Source: CAIVSN01 sp031539165 (GTDB lineage: Bacteria > Patescibacteriota > Gracilibacteria > BD1-5 > UBA2023). Taken from it: a stretch of DNA of 44,682 bases. The position numbers were made by a program, and so were the translations under genes. Location: NCBI GenBank assembly GCA_031539165.1, contig JAVKLK010000023.1, forward strand, positions 1-44,682. Direction: 5' to 3'. This document shows positions 8,542 to 17,670 of this stretch, piece after piece (within the stretch, counting starts at the first letter, position 1; each line of letters starts with the position of its first letter). Below the pieces are notes generated by a model. The model worked only from the letters and a program-made list of their open reading frames with translations. It did not search any database and was not told the DNA's origin.

Positions 8542-8673
8542 ATGATATTGCATTCCAAAAAATCAAAAATAAACTACATCAATAATATATCTGCCAATGG
8601 CTGGCATTGTTTGATTCGGAAAGGAGGTTACTCTAACCTATGCACCAACTGCAAATACAATAGAATATCCTAG
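8542..8673 (+). CDS. Possible 43-residue protein with a Cys pair
   Basis: A short frame with ATG start and TAG stop encodes MILHSKKSKINYINNISANG followed by WHCLIRKGGYSNLCTNCKYN. The end holds a CxxC and an upstream Cys, like half a zinc ribbon. It contains no TGA, is preceded by a frame stop, and ends 16 nt before the next gene. The composition looks protein-like but the frame is short. I do not recognise it. Confidence 0.4.
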   Translation: MILHSKKSKINYINNISANGWHCLIRKGGYSNLCTNCKYNRIS

Positions 8674-8689
8674 GAATTCTTATTGAAAT

Positions 8690-8923
8690 ATGAACATGTC
8701 ACCCATGAATAATCTTTCCACCGTCATTCTCACTATCATTGTAATTTCCCTAAGTATTTACCTGCTCCCTTCAATTATTGTTATCTTTAATAGAAGAAAA
8801 CGGGCAAAGATTGGAGTTATCATACTTAATATTTTTCTCGGTTGGACTTTTGTGGGATGGATTATTGCATTGGTTCTTGCCCTACAGGCAGACACTATAG
8901 TTATCTACGAAAAAGAAAACTAG
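8690..8923 (+). CDS. Superinfection-immunity-like small membrane protein
   Basis: The 77-residue protein has two transmembrane helices: TVILTIIVISLSIYLLPSII and VIILNIFLGWTFVGWIIALV, joined by a short basic loop FNRRKRAKIG. The pattern YLLPSIIVI-x-RR-x-R...ILN-x-FLGWT-x-xGWI-x-ALVLAL is that of the Imm_superinfect family, first known from phage immunity proteins, though many members are ordinary small bacterial membrane proteins. ATGs at 8696 and 8705 are alternative starts. It sits between the R-M operon and the subtilase and ends just before a bidirectional terminator. A role in phage exclusion is only suggested by family and location. Confidence 0.78.
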   Translation: MNMSPMNNLSTVILTIIVISLSIYLLPSIIVIFNRRKRAKIGVIILNIFLGWTFVGWIIALVLALQADTIVIYEKEN

Positions 8924-8942
8924 AGCATTTGGTTCTTATATC

Positions 8943-8979
8943 AAAAAATCCCCCTCCATCACTGGAGCGGGGATTTTTT
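8943..8979. terminator. Bidirectional terminator
   Basis: A hairpin of A6-TCCCC-x-CTCCA against TGGAG-x-GGGGA-T6, with loop TCAC and one mismatch, lies between the plus-strand membrane-protein gene and the minus-strand subtilase gene. A-tracts and T-tracts on the two sides let it work for both. Confidence 0.85.
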
Positions 8980-8986
8980 CGAAGAA

Positions 8987-11230
8987 CTATTTTCCAGAAA
9001 CACTCTTCTCTGTCTTGGCACCAGAGGAATCTTGGACCACTACCTTGAGCACATAGTTTCCGGTTGGAAGAGTCAGGTACCCAGTAAATGATTGCGTGCG
9101 AGGACGAGACTGCGCAATAAGAAATCCGTTGAGGTATACCTGCACTTGCTCTATTTTGCCATCTGAGTCACTGCTCTTAATCGTATACCGATTGGTTCGT
9201 TTATTCACTGGAGTCACTCCCAAATCGAGCGATGGAGGCTGATTGACCGGAGGAGTCACGATCGGAGGGGTGACCGGGGCAGTATAGGACAGAGCGATAT
9301 CCTGCTTCACCGTTATCCCACGAGCATCTCGCACTGCGACAGTAATCACCGTTGGCGCAGTAATAGTGAGTGTATAGGAGTAGGTTTGTGCGCCTTCCGT
9401 AAGGAGCTTTGTCCCGTTCCAAAAAGCATACCACACGATAGAGCCTCCCGTTTGAGTTGCATACGCGGTGACCGTATAGGTATTCGGAGTGGATTGTACA
9501 GACTTCAGCGTGAGGACTGGATCAGCAATCTGGCTTCCAGATCCCGTATCTGATCCTGACCCAGTTGATCCTGAACCTGTCGATGGTGGTGTAGGTGTAG
9601 GTGTAGGCGTGGGGGTCGGAGTCGGAGTTGGCGAAGGAGCTGGCGCTGGATTCTCCCCTATTTTGCTGTCATCGGTGACTCCGATTGAGGCGAGTGATTT
9701 CCCGAGATGAAGCGCTCGTCCGATATTGACCGATGATTGGACACTATTGGTCGAATTCACGTCCGTGAGAGTTGTCCGAATCTGATCAGGAGTCATGCTC
9801 GGCTTGTAGGCGAGAAGGGCCGCAGCAGCACCCGTTACAAACGGAGTTGCCATACTGGTCCCATTGAGGGTAGCATACGAACCATTCGTATACGTTGAAT
9901 AAATAGACACTCCCGGTGCGGCAATGTCTACTTTTGCTCCATAGTTCGAGAAGCTTGCCTTATTGCCATTTGCATCAATCGCTCCGACCGTAAGGGCATC
10001 CGCACATCCAGCAGGAACAAAGGTGGACACGTCAGCATTGCTATTCCCTGCCGCTACCACGGTCAGCACCCCTTTTGCCTTGGCAGAAGTGATAGCATTA
10101 CAGATGATATCGTTGGCAGGATTCCCAGAACCTCCGAGACTGAGATTGAGAACACGAATATTATTATTCGCGGCATACGTAATAGCATCCACTATGGCAT
10201 AGGAAGATCCATATCCGCTTGCATCCAAGACCTTGAGAGGCACGAGGGTCACATTAGCATTCACCCCAAACACTCCGCCAGAGTTCACCATTGCTCCAAC
10301 AATACCTGCAACGTGGCTTCCGTGTCCATGATCGTCTCCCGCATTGGCATTTCCGGAGATGAAGTTGTATCCAGCAAACGTCCCAGTTCCAGCATTACCG
10401 ACAAGGTCAGGATGAGCAGAGGCAATACCGGTGTCGATTATCCCCACTCGTACCTTCTCTTTTTGTGAGAGTCCATATTGATAGTCGGTTGCTCCAATAG
10501 ACTTCATCCCCCACAGTTGACCGAGTGCCTCCCCTCCAAGATAGGCTCCCGTAGAAACAAATCCCTGCACGGTCAATGGCTGGATGGTCTCAATATCATC
10601 GAAAAGTGTCGCAGGAATCGCTCCTTCAGAGAGGCGTTTCCCGAGTGTTTTAGCAAGTCTTCCCGAAGCCCCAAACGTAAGCTCATAGGTGGTTTTGCCC
10701 CCTTCCACTGTTCCGATTACTCGGAGGTTTACTGAGTCAAATACGCCGAAGACATCCAAAATCTGCTCCTGACTCAGAGATGTTTTGATGAAGAGTCGAT
10801 ACATTCCAGAATCATTCTTCTTGAGAGAGCCAACAAGCTGCTTGAAGGCTTTTTGTTGGTCGTTTGTCGAGCTAAATCGCTTGGCTACCTCTCCCGAGAG
10901 ATTGATTTCTTTGGCATTCTGCAACTGATCTTGGACGAGTTGGTCTTTGAGATCTTCTGAGAAGGCACGTCCGCGACGAGACCCCTCCTCAGTCAGTCGC
11001 TTCAGTCGATCTCCATCTCCACGAGCCCGCAATCGCCCCTCATATTGCGTGAGGGCTCGATTGAGAATCGGATTTCCTGTATCGTATCCCGTATCGGTTA
11101 CTGCTCCAGAAGATGCAGACTCACGAGTGTCCCGAGTGTCACCCCGTCAATCTCCCGCAAAAGCAAGAGACACACTGGAGGAAATCAGAACAGCAGTCAT
11201 CAAACTGCTTATAACTTTTCGTGTATTCAT
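8987..11230 (-). CDS. Secreted subtilisin-like serine protease with C-terminal Ig-like domains
   Basis: The protein has 747 residues. The ATG at 11230 gives a signal peptide (MNTRKVISSLMTAVLISSSV, cleavage after AFA) followed by a TGA-coded Gly (AGDG). A propeptide-like region runs to about residue 225. The catalytic domain has all three triad motifs: VRVGIIDTGIASAHPDL (Asp), DDHGHGSHVAGIVGA (His) and LNGTSMATPFVTGAAAALL (Ser). A Pro-Thr repeat (about eight PT units) links to a Ser-Gly stretch and two beta-rich domains, the last containing GKIEQVQVYLNGFLIAQS. It is expected outside the cell or on its surface. In host-associated relatives such enzymes are candidates for attacking host proteins; that is inference. 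Confidence 0.92.
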
Positions 11231-11301
11231 AGAAGGAAAGAAAAAGTATATCCCCAGTATGGTAGTATACTTTTTTTCGAAAAAAACCGTTTTTGCAAAA
11301 A

Positions 11302-11329
11302 TTGACTCCCTTCTGAGCCACGCTATACT
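11302..11329 (+). promoter_or_regulatory. Promoter of the permease gene
   Basis: TTGACT (11302-11307) and TATACT (11324-11329) with a 16-nt spacer form a strong housekeeping-type promoter, 25 nt before the permease ATG. It lies in the intergenic region shared with the divergent subtilase gene. Confidence 0.75.
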
Positions 11330-11354
11330 CACGAGAATATTTCCAACTCATTTT

Positions 11355-12731
11355 ATGACATCTTCTCAACCGCGCTCGCTCAAAGCGAACTCTCTCGGAA
11401 TGACAGAATCGACAATCATGGGAATCGCTGGAACCGCTCCAGCTTACAGTATCGAGATCGCTACCTCGACCCTGATTGCGGCAGTTGGAGTATTCGCTCC
11501 GGCAAGCATTATCGTATCAGGAATTATCATGTTTGGGATCGCTCTTGCCTTCATGCATCTCAACAAAATGAGTGCCAATGCGGGGACTTCTTACGCATGG
11601 GTAAGTAAGATTTTTGGGAAGATTACGGGATTTTTTGCTGGATGGTCACTTCTCGTGCTGTGTTGTATATTTATGGTCTCGGCCATGGTTCCAGCAGCAA
11701 ATGCCACTCTCCTGATATTCAGTCCAGAACTGATGAATAATGTGAACTGGGTCACGGGAATTGCCGCCATATGGCTCACGGTTATAAGTCTGATCGTGAT
11801 GAAAGGAGTGAAACTTACCAGCTATGCGCAGATAGTCATGACCATTGTGGAAGCTATTATTCTTCTGGCAATCGTTGTCATGAGCTTTGTCGTATTTACA
11901 AAAGCCCCTGCTCATCCATTCTCTTGGGATTGGTTCAATCCGTTTCACTTCACTACAGAGAGCTTCATGGCGGGAGCTCTTATAGCGATATTTTTCTACT
12001 ACGGATGGGATGTCACGCTCAATCTCAGCGAAGAAACAAAGGATCCTTCTCGAACTCCGGGACGAGCCGCATTTTGGTCTATGATATTTTTGATATTTTT
12101 CTTCGTGATATTCATGGTGATCACCCTTCTCGGACTCACCGATGCGGAAATACAACACTACAATACTAATGTCATTTTTGCCATTGCGGAGAAGCTCTTC
12201 GGACAGACGTGGGGATATGTGGCGATCGTTGCGGTACTCCTGAGTACTGTTGGAACCGTTGAAACACAGATTCTTCAATTCACTCGCACTCTCTTCGCGA
12301 AGGGGCGAGACGGTATCGTTGATGGGCGGTATTCTGCCCTCCACCCAAAATGGAATACTCCCTACATTGCTATCGGTATCATCTGGGCAGTAGGAATGGT
12401 TCTCCTTCTTGGTTCATCCTATCTTCCGAGTATTAATGATATTCTCTCAAGTTCTATTGAGGCTATCGGAATCCAGATTGCATTCTACCTCGGAATCACC
12501 GGACTTGCTTGTGCATGGTTCTACAAAAATCTTCTCCTAGAAGACGTCTCACACGCGATTACTCGGGTTATTTGGCCTGCAGCAAGCGGAATATTTCTCT
12601 TCGTCATCGGTGGATACAGTCTCATGGAATTTAGTGCCATGGAACGAATTGTGGGTCTCGGAGGAATCTTGATAGGAGCTATCCCTCTCGGGATTCACTA
12701 CTGGAAGCAGAGACGAATCGTTAGTCGATAA
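11355..12731 (+). CDS. APC-family amino acid permease
   Basis: The 458-residue protein has about 12 predicted transmembrane helices. The N-terminal GMTESTIMGIAGTAPAYSIE, with Gly-rich first helix and break, is the substrate-binding TM1 motif of the APC superfamily. Later motifs include NAGTSYAWVSKIFGKITGF and FYYGWDVTLNLSEETKDPSR, the conserved loop after TM6 and TM7. I chose ATG 11355 because it follows the promoter and starts the family alignment; the longer upstream frame runs antisense through the subtilase gene. No TGA is used. The last 11 nt overlap the end of the convergent ATPase gene. The substrate is probably an amino acid; the exact one cannot be told. Confidence 0.9.
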   Translation: MTSSQPRSLKANSLGMTESTIMGIAGTAPAYSIEIATSTLIAAVGVFAPASIIVSGIIMFGIALAFMHLNKMSANAGTSYAWVSKIFGKITGFFAGWSLLVLCCIFMVSAMVPAANATLLIFSPELMNNVNWVTGIAAIWLTVISLIVMKGVKLTSYAQIVMTIVEAIILLAIVVMSFVVFTKAPAHPFSWDWFNPFHFTTESFMAGALIAIFFYYGWDVTLNLSEETKDPSRTPGRAAFWSMIFLIFFFVIFMVITLLGLTDAEIQHYNTNVIFAIAEKLFGQTWGYVAIVAVLLSTVGTVETQILQFTRTLFAKGRDGIVDGRYSALHPKWNTPYIAIGIIWAVGMVLLLGSSYLPSINDILSSSIEAIGIQIAFYLGITGLACAWFYKNLLLEDVSHAITRVIWPAASGIFLFVIGGYSLMEFSAMERIVGLGGILIGAIPLGIHYWKQRRIVSR

Positions 12732-14067
12732 CGCTAAACACTTCCTCAAGACTGGTCTTGCCTCGCATTGCCTTGAGAACTCCGTCTTCTCGCATGAGGA
12801 TGAGGTCGTTCTTCCGCGCTTCTGCAAGAATCTCAGCAGGACTTGAGCCGCCTCGAATAAGAGCGCGCAGAGAGTCATTCACATGAAGGACTTCGTAGAT
12901 TCCCATTCGCCCTTTGTATCCCGTATATCCGCAATGTTCACAACCAACGGGACGATGGAGTTTGTATCCCCCTTTATTGGCACGAGCTACCGCATCAATA
13001 CCAATATCTTGCATCATCCAACGGATAATTTCGTTCTGAGATTCATCCGCGATGTAAGACTCGACACAGTGCGGACAGAGCTTTCGGACAAGCCTCTGAG
13101 CAATAATGATATCGATGGAGCTTGCGAGGATATAGGATGGAATCCCCATATTCAGCAGGCGTTCCAGGGTCTCTGCGGCAGACTTCGTATGCAGAGTGGA
13201 GAGCACGAGATGTCCTGTAAGAGCTGCCTGTGCAGCGGTATTGGCTGTTTCAAGATCTCGTACCTCACCAATCATGATAATATCCGGATCTTGTCGGAGT
13301 AAGGCTTTGAGTCCAGTGTGGTAGGTGTATCCATTCTTTTCATTCACCTCTGACTGTACGACACCTGATAGTTCATATTCGATAGGGTCTTCGAGAGTGA
13401 TAATCTTTCGCTCCTCTGTGTTGAGCTCCTGCATCATAGAGTAGAGTGTAGTGGTTTTCCCTGATCCAGTAGGCCCCGTTACGAGAATAAGTCCAGATTT
13501 CTTGGTCAGACTTTTGTCAATCTGACGCTTCGATGTCCAGATAAAGCCCAGCTCTCCTACCTTGGGTATGGATTTGGTAGAATCGAGAATACGACAAACA
13601 ACGTTTTCCCCATTTTTGACAGGAAGGGTAGAAATACGCACATCAATATGTCCTTCTTCGACCTCGGTGATACGGTACCGACCGTCTTGAGGAACGTTGG
13701 TAATATTGAGCTTCAATTCAGATTTATATTTTAATCGCTCCAAAAGAAGTTTGTATTCTTGAGGCTGCAAAGAGAAGATATTTGCGAGAATTCCATCGAT
13801 TCGCATTCGCACCAATACCTCATTTTCACGGATATCGTAGTGAATGTCGGAACTTCCGAGCCCAAGAGCTCCTTTGGTAAGCAGGATAAGAGCTCTGTCA
13901 GAATCCTGAACACGCAGGGATTCCTGCACATATTTCCCGAGTTCGGCAAATTTCTCCGCCTGATGGAAGGATTTTGTGCCACGGATAAGCGCCGCTTTTG
14001 CTTCGCGGAATTGCTCTTCGCTTTGGATTGGCGCGACAGGAGAGGGGGTCTGTGAAATATCAGTCAT
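12721..14067 (-). CDS. GspE/PilB-type secretion or pilus-assembly ATPase
   Basis: The protein has 448 residues. After a short N-terminal part comes the N2/arginine-finger region (GLGSSDIHYD...RMRIDGIL). The ATPase core follows: Walker A GPTGSGKTTTLYS, Asp box ITLEDPIEYEL, Walker B DPDIIMIGEVRD, and His box LTGHLVLSTLHT. It ends with a tetra-Cys zinc site (CPHC...CEHCGYTGYKGR). This is the extension-motor type (PilB/GspE), not PilT, but it lacks the usual N-terminal GSPII_E_N domain and is about 100 residues shorter. It powers type IV pilus or related secretion at the inner membrane. No other pilus gene is in the window. There is no TGA. Confidence 0.9.
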   Translation of the reverse strand: MTDISQTPSPVAPIQSEEQFREAKAALIRGTKSFHQAEKFAELGKYVQESLRVQDSDRALILLTKGALGLGSSDIHYDIRENEVLVRMRIDGILANIFSLQPQEYKLLLERLKYKSELKLNITNVPQDGRYRITEVEEGHIDVRISTLPVKNGENVVCRILDSTKSIPKVGELGFIWTSKRQIDKSLTKKSGLILVTGPTGSGKTTTLYSMMQELNTEERKIITLEDPIEYELSGVVQSEVNEKNGYTYHTGLKALLRQDPDIIMIGEVRDLETANTAAQAALTGHLVLSTLHTKSAAETLERLLNMGIPSYILASSIDIIIAQRLVRKLCPHCVESYIADESQNEIIRWMMQDIGIDAVARANKGGYKLHRPVGCEHCGYTGYKGRMGIYEVLHVNDSLRALIRGGSSPAEILAEARKNDLILMREDGVLKAMRGKTSLEEVFSVID

Positions 14068-14073
14068 ACTGCT

Positions 14074-14124
14074 AGACTATCACACTCACGATTCGGTTGC
14101 AAAAAAGGAATGCACGAATAGCAT
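14074..14124. promoter_or_regulatory. Divergent promoters sharing one palindromic -35 box
   Basis: TTGCAA at 14097-14102 is its own reverse complement. To the right it pairs with TAGCAT (14119-14124, 16-nt spacer) for the RNHCP-tilS transcript. To the left it pairs, on the minus strand, with TAGTCT (14079-14074, 17-nt spacer) for the ATPase gene. The rightward start would fall about at the ATG at 14131. Confidence 0.4.
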
Positions 14125-14130
14125 CGACAC

Positions 14131-14490
14131 ATGGCGTTTATCATGCGAAATGAGTCTTTTGTCTGTGAAAATTGCGGAAAGACGGTAGAACCACATCCAA
14201 CTGGGTCAGCGAGAAATCACTGTCCGTTTTGTCTTTGTTCCAAGCATGTTGACCAGGATTTCCCGGGTGATCGAGCCAGTTCATGCGGTGGTCTCATGCG
14301 AGCGATAGATTTCACTGAAAAGAAGCACAAAGGAACCGTCATTGTCCATCTCTGCCAAATTTGCGGAAAAGAAATTACCAATATTCCTGCACCAGACGAC
14401 GATTTGGTTGGACTCGCTCTTCGTATCCCAGAGGAACGATTGCGTCGACAAAAAGGAAGAAAAGCCTACCAAGAAAACCCCTTTCTCTAG
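14131..14490 (+). CDS. RNHCP zinc-ribbon protein
   Basis: The 119-residue protein has two Cys pairs, FVCENCGKTV and RNHCPFCLCSKHVD, the second giving the family its name (RNHCP). A further Cys site occurs at LCQICGKEITN. PGDRASSCGGLM follows the family pattern. The start is ATG 14131 or 14143 (MRNESF); the family usually begins near the second, and a promoter lies so close that the first would make an almost leaderless mRNA. It ends 2 nt before tilS, so the two are co-transcribed. RNHCP proteins probably bind zinc; their role is unknown, perhaps nucleic-acid binding. Confidence 0.85.
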   Translation: MAFIMRNESFVCENCGKTVEPHPTGSARNHCPFCLCSKHVDQDFPGDRASSCGGLMRAIDFTEKKHKGTVIVHLCQICGKEITNIPAPDDDLVGLALRIPEERLRRQKGRKAYQENPFL

Positions 14491-14492
14491 CC

Positions 14493-15476
14493 ATGCATCC
14501 GAGTCCATCCCCCATCGATCGAGTCGAAACAGCACTTCTTCAGATATACTCTCGATATGAGATATCTGCCCATGATAGCATAGTCGTGGGGGTTTCTGGG
14601 GGGATTGATAGCATGGTACTGCTCCACATCCTCTGCAAACTACACCCTGCAAAGCAGATAATCGTCTGTCATATCGACCATAGCCTCCGCGAAGCGAGTA
14701 GAACGGACGCTCTATTTGTCCAGGAGACGTGCAATCGGCTCGGAGTTGTCTGTGAATCGCATCGAGTGCCTATTGCCCAGATAGCCAGCGAGAGAAAAAT
14801 GAGCATCGAGGCAGTTGGGAGAGAGATTCGGTATCAGTTTTTTGAGCAAGTACGAGCCCTCTGCAAGGGGCGGTTTATCGTCACGGCCCATCACAAAAAT
14901 GACTCCGTCGAAACCATGCTCGCAAACCTCATTCGAGGAGCTCGATTACGAGGACTCTCTGGGATACGGGAGCGTCAAGGTTCACTCCTTCGCCCTCTGC
15001 TCACCCTTTCCAAAGAGGAAATTACACTCTATGCAACAGCGAACGGTATTGAATACCGAGAAGATGAAACCAATGCGGACACTACCCTTCAACGAAACTG
15101 GATTCGTCATGAAATACTTCCCAGTATGCGACAGATCAATCCAAAAGTTGTCGATACTCTGGCAGAGTTTGTGCAATACGCCCAAGCGCTCGATGCTATG
15201 ATGGAGTGAATTCTCGCCGTTCATCTGTCGGGAAATACCATACGAGAGTCTGACTTCCTCGCGCTCCCAGAACTCCTTCAACACACCTACATAGAAAAAA
15301 TCTACGCTGCCGCGACAGGAGGCACTATTGGACTTTCTCGGGGAAACATAGAAGAAATAACCCGGTTCATCACCGAAGCAAACGGGGGGACTCAGAAAAA
15401 GGTGGGGAATCTTGGGCTTACAAAGAAAGACCGAGTGATTCACTGGCAAACGCTGCTTCCAACTCAGGAAATGTAA
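14493..15476 (+). CDS. tilS: tRNA(Ile)-lysidine synthetase
   Basis: TilS makes lysidine at C34 of tRNA-Ile(CAU), allowing AUA decoding. The protein has 327 residues with one TGA as Gly near residue 239 (DAMMEGILAV). The PP-loop ATPase motif VVGVSGGIDSMVLLH at about residue 30, CHIDHSLREASRTDALF, and VTAHHKNDSVETMLANLIRGA are the standard N-type ATPase signatures. NWIRHEILPSM is conserved in TilS. The C-terminal domain after residue 220 is short, so it is a compact TilS like that of other reduced genomes. The 3' end overlaps the convergent hydrolase gene by 59 nt. Confidence 0.92.
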
Positions 15477-16038
15477 CCCCAGAGAAATGTCCTCCAGAGG
15501 GAAGCTGATGAAGCTGAGCGTTGGGGATTTTTGTGTGGATATACTGCGCGTGTTCGATTGGGACTACCTGATCGTCTTCCGCATGCCAGATATGAATGGG
15601 GGTATTTTGAGCAAGAGAAGCAAGTTGATGCCATTCTGACGGGGTTGGCTCCGAGAAACTTCCCACTTGATAGCATGCGGCCACAAGATGAATCGATTGA
15701 ATCGTATACGGAGAGAGATCTCCTTCTCCGAGGAATTTCAAGAGAAAATTCCCTCCAAGAGAATGCCCTAGGAATCGAATGGGAAAAGAAGAATCAATCG
15801 TCTGAAGAAGCCTCTCTCCAACAATTTTCCATTCTGAGTATTTCGCATTCTGCTTACAGGGAAATTGTGGCTGATAGACCACATGCCCGAAGGCATCAAG
15901 CGACTGACACAGAGCATCTTTCCACTTCGGAGTCTTTGAGGTATAGGGCTCTATCCAGTAGGTATCCCGGAGAAAAGCGAGATACTCTGCCTCACTTTCC
16001 CAGGATTCTCCCCCGTGAATAATAATCTCTGTTTGCAT
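15418..16038 (-). CDS. Alpha/beta hydrolase, RBBP9/YdeN type
   Basis: The protein has 206 residues. It starts MQTEIIIHGGESW, has IRFLGHSLGGNFLLKFLG with the nucleophile elbow G-H-S-L-G, then IHIWHAEDDQVVPIEHAQ (acid residue region) and LPSGGHFSG (catalytic His). This layout matches small serine hydrolases of the RBBP9/YdeN group. The substrate is unknown. It follows yidC by 12 nt on the same strand and is probably co-transcribed, although a functional link to yidC is not evident. No TGA. Confidence 0.82.
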   Translation of the reverse strand: MQTEIIIHGGESWESEAEYLAFLRDTYWIEPYTSKTPKWKDALCQSLDAFGHVVYQPQFPCKQNAKYSEWKIVGERLLQTIDSSFPIRFLGHSLGGNFLLKFLGEGDLSPYTIQSIHLVAACYQVGSFSEPTPSEWHQLASLAQNTPIHIWHAEDDQVVPIEHAQYIHTKIPNAQLHQLPSGGHFSGVTFPELEAAFASESLGLSL

Positions 16039-16050
16039 GAAGTGGCCTAT

Positions 16051-17259
16051 TTAGCGAGCTTTCTTTTGAGGAACAAGGATTTCCGGCGCAGATTTTTCGG
16101 AGTCTGCTACCGCATTGGCAATTGCCTGCTGCACCAGCATGAACAATGTTCCAATGAACCAGTACATACCAACTCCAAGCGGGAAATATATGGTAGAAAT
16201 GGCGACGATGAGTGGAAGTACCCAGAGCATGAACTTATTCATAAGCGCCGGATCAGGCATGAGAGAATTTGGATCATGCGGAGTACTCACGGCAGACATG
16301 GTCGTAGTTCGTCTCTGCGAAAGCCAAATTTGAGCAAATTGCGTGAGCCCAACAACCACTGCCAATATATACGCCGCCACTCCCCCTATAGCGAGGAGGT
16401 TCATTCCATAAAATACATGTTCAATGCGGGTCATATCAAATGACTGAAACATCGGATAAAGATAGAATGTGTTGCTCGTATTCTGAATAGAGGTCAAAAC
16501 CCAGTACAGCACAATGAGTATCGGAGTTTGAATCAGAAGAGGGAGACAAGAGCCCAAAGGATTCACCTTCTCGCGCTTGTAGAGTTCCATCAATTCCATT
16601 CCCATTTTTGCTTGATCACTCTTGTATTTCTCCTGAAGCGCCTTGATTTTTGGTTGAATCTCTTGCATCTTGCGAGCGCTTACAAGCATCTGATGCTGAG
16701 GCACAAGAAGAATGAGACGGACAATGATCGTAATGATGATAATCGCAAGCCCCAGGCTATGATTTGGAAGATAGCTCAAAATACCAACGAAGAGATTCAA
16801 AATCGGAGCGTAAAATAGAGCAGAGAGAAATGTTCGGAAAGTGCTTCGCTCTTCAACCATGATATTCCCGGTGATTTCCTTACCTTGAAGAGCAAGTTTC
16901 AATCCGATATTCCCCGGTTGGACAAAAAGTGGCGCAAGTGGTGCCATGTCTATAGTCTGGGAACCTCCTGCTGCAATCTCAATCGTTTTACAAAATTGAG
17001 AAGCACTTGTTCCTTCCAATACTACCGTCTTGAGATCTCGGAATACTGTGAGCTCTTTACAGGTATCAAACGATACTCCATTTGCTGTTGGATTCTTGAC
17101 GGTAACTACTGGATAGTTTGGAACTACCGTCGTAGCATGGGAGAATGCAAAAGAAACATCGCCCGAAGTCTGTTGCTGAGGAGGTTTCGGAAGAAACACG
17201 TTCAACAGCAAGAGAAATACGAATGTAGCGAGGAGAATATTGAGGAGTCTGTCTTTCAT
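16051..17259 (-). CDS. yidC: Membrane protein insertase YidC/Oxa1
   Basis: The 402-residue protein inserts and folds membrane proteins with or beside SecYEG. The N-terminal anchor (LLNILLATFVFLLLLNVFLP) is followed by an extracytoplasmic beta domain of about 110 residues, smaller than in proteobacterial YidC. The Oxa1 core starts at FRTFLSALFYAPILNLFVGI, then IIVRLILLVPQHQMLVSARKMQEIQPKIKAL, with the cytoplasmic helical hairpin (KYKSDQAKMGMELMELYKREKVNPLGS). The Arg in TM2 (IIVRLIL) is the conserved positive residue. It lies 12 nt after rnpA in the classical rpmH-rnpA-yidC order. No TGA. Confidence 0.95.
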   Translation of the reverse strand: MKDRLLNILLATFVFLLLLNVFLPKPPQQQTSGDVSFAFSHATTVVPNYPVVTVKNPTANGVSFDTCKELTVFRDLKTVVLEGTSASQFCKTIEIAAGGSQTIDMAPLAPLFVQPGNIGLKLALQGKEITGNIMVEERSTFRTFLSALFYAPILNLFVGILSYLPNHSLGLAIIIITIIVRLILLVPQHQMLVSARKMQEIQPKIKALQEKYKSDQAKMGMELMELYKREKVNPLGSCLPLLIQTPILIVLYWVLTSIQNTSNTFYLYPMFQSFDMTRIEHVFYGMNLLAIGGVAAYILAVVVGLTQFAQIWLSQRRTTTMSAVSTPHDPNSLMPDPALMNKFMLWVLPLIVAISTIYFPLGVGMYWFIGTLFMLVQQAIANAVADSEKSAPEILVPQKKAR

Positions 17260-17271
17260 AATAAACGGGAA

Positions 17272-17625
17272 CTAGAGTATTTTTTTGAGAAGGAACTGAA
17301 TCTCTTGGGTAAATTTTTGAAGCATGAGTTCATCCTTTCGGGAGAACACCATTCATTTCTTTGCGACAAAGACAATATCCTTGGAAAGAGGAGCAACTCC
17401 CGCAACGCTTCAGTGCGCCTTGCAAACATCGTAGAAACGACGGCGATACGCATTTCTGTCAACGCTGGTTTTGGCAACCTTCCCCGAAAGAATAAGGGCA
17501 AACCGTGGATGTGCAAGCCGATTGTCCAGAACGTTTGCCACGAGAACATTTGAAAAGAAAGGTTTTCTAAAACGTAAAACCTTTCCTATTTGTGATTCTG
17601 TGAGACGATACCGTTTTGCAATCAT
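17272..17625 (-). CDS. rnpA: Ribonuclease P protein component
   Basis: The 117-residue protein starts MIAKRYRLTESQIGKVLRFR and needs two TGA codons as Gly (CKAHGSVAGV and AKKGMVFSRKD); the usual code would truncate it at 71 residues. SVDRNAYRRRFYDV corresponds to the RNR motif region that contacts RNase P RNA, and the preceding HPRFALILSGKVAK is the conserved strand. It helps the catalytic RNA mature tRNA 5' ends. It lies between rpmH and yidC as in most bacteria. The catalytic RNA gene is not in the window. Confidence 0.93.
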
Positions 17626-17670
17626 GACGAGTAAGCGCTTCCCCCGTGAAATACGAGAGAATTATCAAAC

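Noticed and set aside
1143..8979. Integrase-type attachment repeat of the tRNA-Cys 3' end
   Set aside because: I found no copy of the tRNA 3' end (GTTCGACTCCCATAGATG) near the far side of the island, and no integrase gene.
9590..9640. GTNGGN-type microsatellite
   Set aside because: It is explained as the coding sequence of the Pro-Thr linker in the subtilase.
10947..11354. Long N-terminal extension of the permease frame
   Set aside because: It runs antisense through the signal peptide and N-terminus of the subtilase gene, is Arg/Ser-rich, and precedes the promoter and the family start at 11355.
11646..12344. 232-codon minus-strand frame opposite the permease gene
   Set aside because: The composition is shadow-like (His/Arg/Ser-rich) and the plus strand encodes an unmistakable transporter.
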